This document shows positions 7,578 through 10,299 of a stretch of DNA of 10,299 bases, piece after piece. Source of the DNA: Cyclostephanos tholiformis (Eukaryota; Bacillariophyta; Thalassiosirophyceae; Thalassiosirales; Thalassiosiraceae). Numbering within the stretch: position 1 is the stretch's first letter; each line of letters begins with the position of its first letter. Location: positions 1 through 10,299 of the forward strand of contig JALLPB010001370.1 in assembly GCA_036939975.1 (NCBI GenBank), read 5' to 3'. The position numbers and the translations under genes were made by a program. A model generated the notes under the pieces. It worked only from the letters and a program-made list of their open reading frames with translations. It was not told the DNA's origin and searched no databases.

Positions 7578-7949
7578 TCATTCCATTGTAAAGACCCTCA
7601 CTTGACCAGAATTCAACCTATTTTCATCATCCCAGTATGAACCGATGGCTAACGTCATCCCATCTGCCGACAGAGAAATTGAATATCCCAGAACATAAAT
7701 AACCTGATTCATTTCCACCAATTTCCTCTCCTTGCTGCACCCAGCTTGAGTCAGTTTCATTCATTCTATAGATCCTCACATGACCCGGACCATCATCTCT
7801 ATTCCCGGCTTTTTCCCAGGCCCCAACAGCAAGAGTTCTGCCATTCTCAGAAAGGTAAACAGAAACCCCAAACTCATTGCCTATTGCCTCCCCTGTGATG
7901 TCTTTGCCAATCTGCTTTCAACTACCGGTTCCGCTCTCCAAGGAGAAGA
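7578..7949 (-). pseudogene. Decayed FG-GAP (integrin-alpha-like beta-propeller) fragment, left arm
   Basis: Reading leftward from about 7949, the frames give VKVFSLESG, a stop, then KQIGKDITGEAIGNEFGVSV, LSENGRTLAVGAW and GHVRIYRMNE, then, in another frame, YSISLSADGMTLAIGSY and SGQVRVFTME before a TGA. These are the SLSADG.TLAIG and VRVF blade motifs of FG-GAP proteins that are numerous in diatoms. Defects are a TGA at 7918-7920 where Trp is usual (TGG to TGA), a frameshift at about 7691-7705, and a terminal stop at 7578-7580. The blades number only about two and there is no signal peptide or start, so it is a fragment rather than a gene. Confidence 0.72.
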
Positions 7950-7982
7950 CTTTCACATATCCAAGCCGGTCTATGAGATAAC

Positions 7983-8326
7983 CTTTTCCCTGGAGAGGAA
8001 CAATGATCTTGGCACCAACAGTCGGAAACAGATCGACCAGGACATCACAGGTGAAGCAAATGGCGATGACTTTGGGGGATCTATTTCCCTCTCTGGGGAC
8101 GGCAGAACTTGCATGGGGAAACAAGCTGAGGATCTAAAGAATGGATGATTTCGGCTTGAGCTGGATGCAGCTTGGTCATGATATAAATGGCAAAAAGGTA
8201 GATGATCTTTCTGGATGGGGTGTGTCCCCGTCATCAGATGGCATGATGGTAGCAAGAGGCTCGTACTGATATGATTCTGATATTAGGTGGGATTCTGGTC
8301 AAGTGAGGTTCTTTACAATGGAATAA
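7983..8326 (+). pseudogene. Decayed FG-GAP fragment, right arm
   Basis: Reading rightward, the frames give TFSLERNND, KQIDQDITGEANGDDFGGS, ISLSGDGRT, then, after a deletion and frame change, WMQLGHDINGKKVDDLSGWG, SSDGMMVARGSY and SGQVRFFTME. Stops occur at 8146-8148, 8267-8269 and 8324-8326. Compared with the left arm it lacks the VGAW to GHV part of a blade. It is an inverted copy of the same ancestral sequence, independently decayed. Confidence 0.7.
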
Positions 8327-8390
8327 GAGTGGTATGAGAGCGAAGCATGTTGTACGGTTGATGTGTTAAAATGAGCGGTCCTACTTGAGA

Positions 8391-8672
8391 TGTTGCATAA
8401 GATCAACTAGAATTACGTTCCCACAATCGATTGTATTGATATTCTATGAAGATGAGGGAAACGATGTGTGAAAATATCTGATTTTTGGAAAAAGAGATCA
8501 GTTTAGGAAAAAAGATCAGGGAAGAATAACATATTGAGAACAGAGCGGGGAAAAACAATGAAAGCGGAAATGAGGGCCCGTGAAAAAATTGTTAACTTTG
8601 AAGGTTGTCTGTAAATTCGATGTGGAGCGAAGTAAACGAGATTCCGCAACTTTTGCTGCTAACCCGCTTAGG
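8391..8672. other. AT-rich stretch without a gene
   Basis: It contains A/G-rich runs with GAAAAA words and repeated GATCAG (about 8496-8520) and no supported reading frame. A short piece at about 8642-8672 (CCGCAACTTTTGCTGCTAACCCGC) weakly resembles part of the tandem repeat unit at 2425-2684 if a gap of about nine bases is allowed. That similarity could be chance. Confidence 0.35.
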
Positions 8673-8876
8673 TATCCGGCCATACTGACCAATTCAGATT
8701 TTATCTGTGACAAAAAATGAAGAGACACTCATCCTGACCCAAACATATTTGATTTCGATATTGTGATATCTTACTCAAACTCACGTGGATTCGTTGCCTT
8801 CGAAAGAGTGTGGAATGATGTCGAAAGTGGGAAGATAGAGTACGAGGACAGAAGACCGGTAGTCTTCGCAAGGCTT
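8673..8876 (+). pseudogene. Degenerate duplicate of the 3' end of the phosphatase gene
   Basis: In one frame this stretch reads YPAILTNSDF, a TGA at 8718-8720, then FDFDIVISYSNSRGFVAFER and VWNDVE, ending at ARL. The phosphatase C-terminus (7040-7276) reads YLAGPTNRDF, then LDVDDVKAYSNLCGFVALGR and EWNTVE, ending at ARLN. Nucleotide identity in the SYSN..GFVA..WN.VE block is about 70 percent by eye. An internal deletion of about 13 codons separates the two blocks. The frame stays open beyond the similarity to a TAG at 8931-8933. It is most likely a partial, decayed direct duplication with the same orientation as the gene; an exon of an unrelated gene is less likely. Confidence 0.58.
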
Positions 8877-8987
8877 TCGGGTCGGTCTCCATCTCCCTCA
8901 CTTTACGCTTATCGCAATGAAATTGATCCATAGCATGGCAAGCGTGCCCTTCCACCACTACGGATGAATTCATCATCTCCAAATATT

Positions 8988-9352
8988 TCACCTAAGAATC
9001 TTCTCGACCTGCTCCGGTGTCAAGTTCAACCGCAACGGTACCGCGACCAACGGAGAGGTGCCGGCGCGCGGCTTCTTGGTTGTTTCGCTCAATTGTGCCA
9101 GGACGTACTTCAGCTGGTCGTATTTGACGAGGATTTCGACCTGGACGAAAATATAAAAATAAAGGAGGGTGTCAATCCAAGAGAGCCACACTAGAAACAT
9201 GAGTGGAATGGTTCGATGGAGACTCACCACGGCTTGCAGATGACAAAGGTAATCGTACTCCGTCTCGTGACGAAACCTCCTACCCCCCAGGCGAAAGGGC
9301 ATGACATTCTGCCGCGCATGGGGGCGAGGGGGGGGGGGGGGGAGCACGGAAN

Positions 9353-9422
<70 letters not shown>

Positions 9423-10065
9423 GCACGGAATCAGTAGGACGAAAGGCGTGTGCACGTTTATTTGAGTATGCAATATTCGGACGAGGATGCCATATACACC
9501 CCCCCCCCCGTCGGCACGTAATAAAAATACAGTACACACTCACCAAATACACGCTACGGAAGCCGTAGGTATCCACCTTCTGAAATTCGACGTCGAAGCA
9601 CTCCCCCCATTTCTCGCGTATGACGTCCCTGAGATCGTACCCGTCGAATTCATCGTCCTCGTCGGATTCGTCCACGAGGCCATCGCCGTCGCCGAATTCG
9701 CCCTCGACGTCATTCTTCGCCTCCCCGCGTCTATCCAGCTCGCGTCGGAAGGAAGTCGAGCCCATAATATCGTCGTCGTCCTCGTCTTCCATCGACGACG
9801 AACGACGATCCGACGGAATCGACGAGTAGGGTAGCGCCGTCGTTCCCCTCGACGACATCGACGACGACGACAACGACCATTGTCTCCCCCCATCGTAGGG
9901 GCGGGGTAGACGTCGAGGATCCATCGGGGCGTTCGAACCGCCGACGGGGGGCGGCATCGTCCTCCTCGTCGTCGTCGTCGTCGTCGTCGCGCCGCCGAAT
10001 CCCCACACGCGATCTGTCGATCGCCAAAGGAGGGCGCAAGCCAATGCCGTCGACGGCTGGATCAT
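8988..10065 (-). CDS. DUF3067-family protein, three exons (10065-9544, 9308-9228, 9140-8988)
   Basis: The spliced product has 251 residues (174 + 27 + 50), all junctions in phase 0. An in-frame TAA abuts the ATG at 10065. The N-terminal 140 residues are low-complexity: a hydrophobic start (STALACALLW), a Thr run, a Ser-rich stretch and acidic clusters. The conserved domain follows. Exon 1 contributes LRDVIREKWGECFDVEFQ and YGFRSVYL, exon 2 NVMPFRLGGRR and EYDYLCHLQAV, and exon 3 VEILVKYDQL, TKKPRAGTSPLVAVPLRL. This is the pattern I know from DUF3067, a small uncharacterised family of cyanobacteria and plastid-bearing eukaryotes (REKWG, VM, EEYxxHLxAV, TxxRPRxGxxxxIPL). The N-terminus could be a plastid or secretory presequence, which fits the phylogenetic spread but is not shown. 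Biochemical function is unknown. The family call rests on memory of its motif order. Confidence 0.75.
9141..9227 (-). other. Intron 2 of the DUF3067 gene (87 bp)
   Basis: On the minus strand the donor is GTGAGT (starting at 9227) after GCC-GTG, and the acceptor is TTTTCGTCCAG ending at 9141. Splicing joins CHLQAV to VEILVKYDQ in phase 0. Read-through would add residues with no family similarity. Confidence 0.8.
9309..9542 (-). other. Intron 1 of the DUF3067 gene (234 bp as assembled)
   Basis: On the minus strand the donor is GTGAGT (starting at 9542-9543) after TAT-TTG, and the acceptor is GCGGCAG ending at 9309. Splicing joins FRSVYL to NVMPFRLGG in phase 0. Most of the intron is poly-C on the coding strand, which doubles as a polypyrimidine tract. 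Its assembled length is unreliable because of the N and the duplicated flank. Confidence 0.75.
9328..9430. repeat. Poly-G tract with an ambiguous base and duplicated flank
   Basis: G15 (9328-9342) is followed by AGCACGGAA, an N at 9352, G69 (9353-9421) and AGCACGGAA again. The word after each homopolymer is identical, and the single N sits exactly between. The simplest reading is two sequence ends covering the same poly-G plus flank, joined without being merged. A true tandem duplication is also possible. Confidence 0.85.
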
Positions 10066-10134
10066 TTATTTTTGCAAAAAAAATGTATCTGTTGGTCACC
10101 GAATGGGCACAATTTCATTTTGCGTAATGAGGCT

Positions 10135-10292
10135 CCCCATATGCGAATTTTTACCCGTCCCTGCACGTTTGCATACGGGGTCTCCCGAAATGCGTACGGG
10201 GATAGGTAATGATCCCCGTATGCAAACTTTCGCATATGGGGATTGAATTTCTAATTTCCCATATGCGCACGATTACATTATGCATACGGTTA
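10135..10292. repeat. Cluster of seven CCC(A/G)TATGC-type motifs in alternating orientation
   Basis: Copies are CCCCATATGCGAA (10135-10147, +), GTTTGCATACGGGG (10167-10180, -), AAATGCGTACGGGG (10188-10201, -), CCCCGTATGCAAAC (10214-10227, +), TTCGCATATGGGG (10229-10241, -), CCCATATGCGCAC (10258-10270, +) and ATGCATACGGTTA (10280-10292, -). Copies 1 and 5 are perfect 13-bp inverted partners and copies 2 and 4 are perfect 14-bp inverted partners, so they nest. The array starts about 70 bases upstream of the DUF3067 start codon and runs toward the window end. It could be promoter sites or the edge of a dispersed repeat element. Confidence 0.8.
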
Positions 10293-10299
10293 GTGACTG

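Larger units (their letters stand above)
7515..8390. repeat. Head-to-head inverted repeat made of two FG-GAP gene fragments
   Basis: The left arm (about 7515-7949) and right arm (about 7983-8390) are inverted copies around a spacer of about 33 bases. At the outer part of the arms, 7580-7612 and 8292-8324 are reverse complements with one mismatch in 33 bases. At the centre, CTCTCCAAGGAGAA (7936-7949) faces TTTTCCCTGGAGAG. The right arm lacks a block of about 30-35 bases present in the left arm. Both arms carry the same degenerate beta-propeller coding sequence, each reading outward from the centre. Confidence 0.75.

Noticed and set aside
7780..8148. 122-residue plus-strand frame as a gene
   Set aside because: Its first half is antisense to the left FG-GAP arm and its second half is the right arm. 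It straddles the centre of the inverted repeat and is not one protein.
8701..8991. 96-residue minus-strand frame
   Set aside because: It is antisense to the degenerate phosphatase copy, which explains the sequence better.
9200..9225. GGTTCGATGGAGAC as a possible tRNA T-arm
   Set aside because: No acceptor stem, anticodon arm or D-arm could be built around it, and it lies in intron 2 of the DUF3067 gene.

Overview
The window looks like nuclear DNA of a diatom, probably a centric one. The supporting evidence is short GT-AG introns of 87-234 bp, an HMG-box protein with the divergent diatom-style box, FG-GAP (integrin-alpha-like beta-propeller) remnants of the type expanded in diatoms, a plastid-lineage DUF3067 gene, and coding regions full of GAC/GTC, Ser, Asp and Gly low-complexity tracts. 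No bacterial operon structure, rRNA, tRNA or CRISPR was seen. The species assignment is inference.

Layout, left to right. 1-614 has no gene. 615-2095 (+) is a two-exon HMG-box gene whose 95-bp intron lies inside the box; its C-terminal half carries an internal duplication of about 101 residues. 2096-3720 has no convincing gene but holds a 131-bp tandem duplication and a nested inverted repeat. 3721-5247 (-) encodes a 508-aa low-complexity protein with two membrane segments and no recognised family. A 157-bp AT-rich divergent intergenic region separates it from 5405-7297 (+), a 630-aa inositol-monophosphatase-fold enzyme, most likely a 3'(2'),5'-bisphosphate (PAP) phosphatase. 7298-8987 is a graveyard: two decayed FG-GAP gene fragments arranged head to head as an inverted repeat, then a degenerate second copy of the 3' end of the phosphatase gene. 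8988-10065 (-) is a three-exon DUF3067 gene that only becomes visible when three reading frames are joined at consensus splice sites; its first intron contains a long poly-G/poly-C run with an N and a duplicated flank that looks like an assembly join. 10066-10299 carries seven copies, in both orientations, of a short CCC(A/G)TATGC-like motif, forming a nested palindromic array just upstream of the DUF3067 gene.

The genes do not form an obvious pathway. The phosphatase and the DUF3067 protein both have N-termini compatible with entry into the secretory or plastid route, but plastid import is not proven. Composition is mosaic: the HMG gene and the 7.3-8.9 kb graveyard are relatively AT-rich, while 3.7-7.3 kb and 9.0-10.06 kb are GC-rich with trinucleotide repeats and G/C homopolymers. 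The strongest candidates for something undescribed are the motif array at 10135-10292 and the inverted FG-GAP pair with its neighbouring phosphatase fragment.
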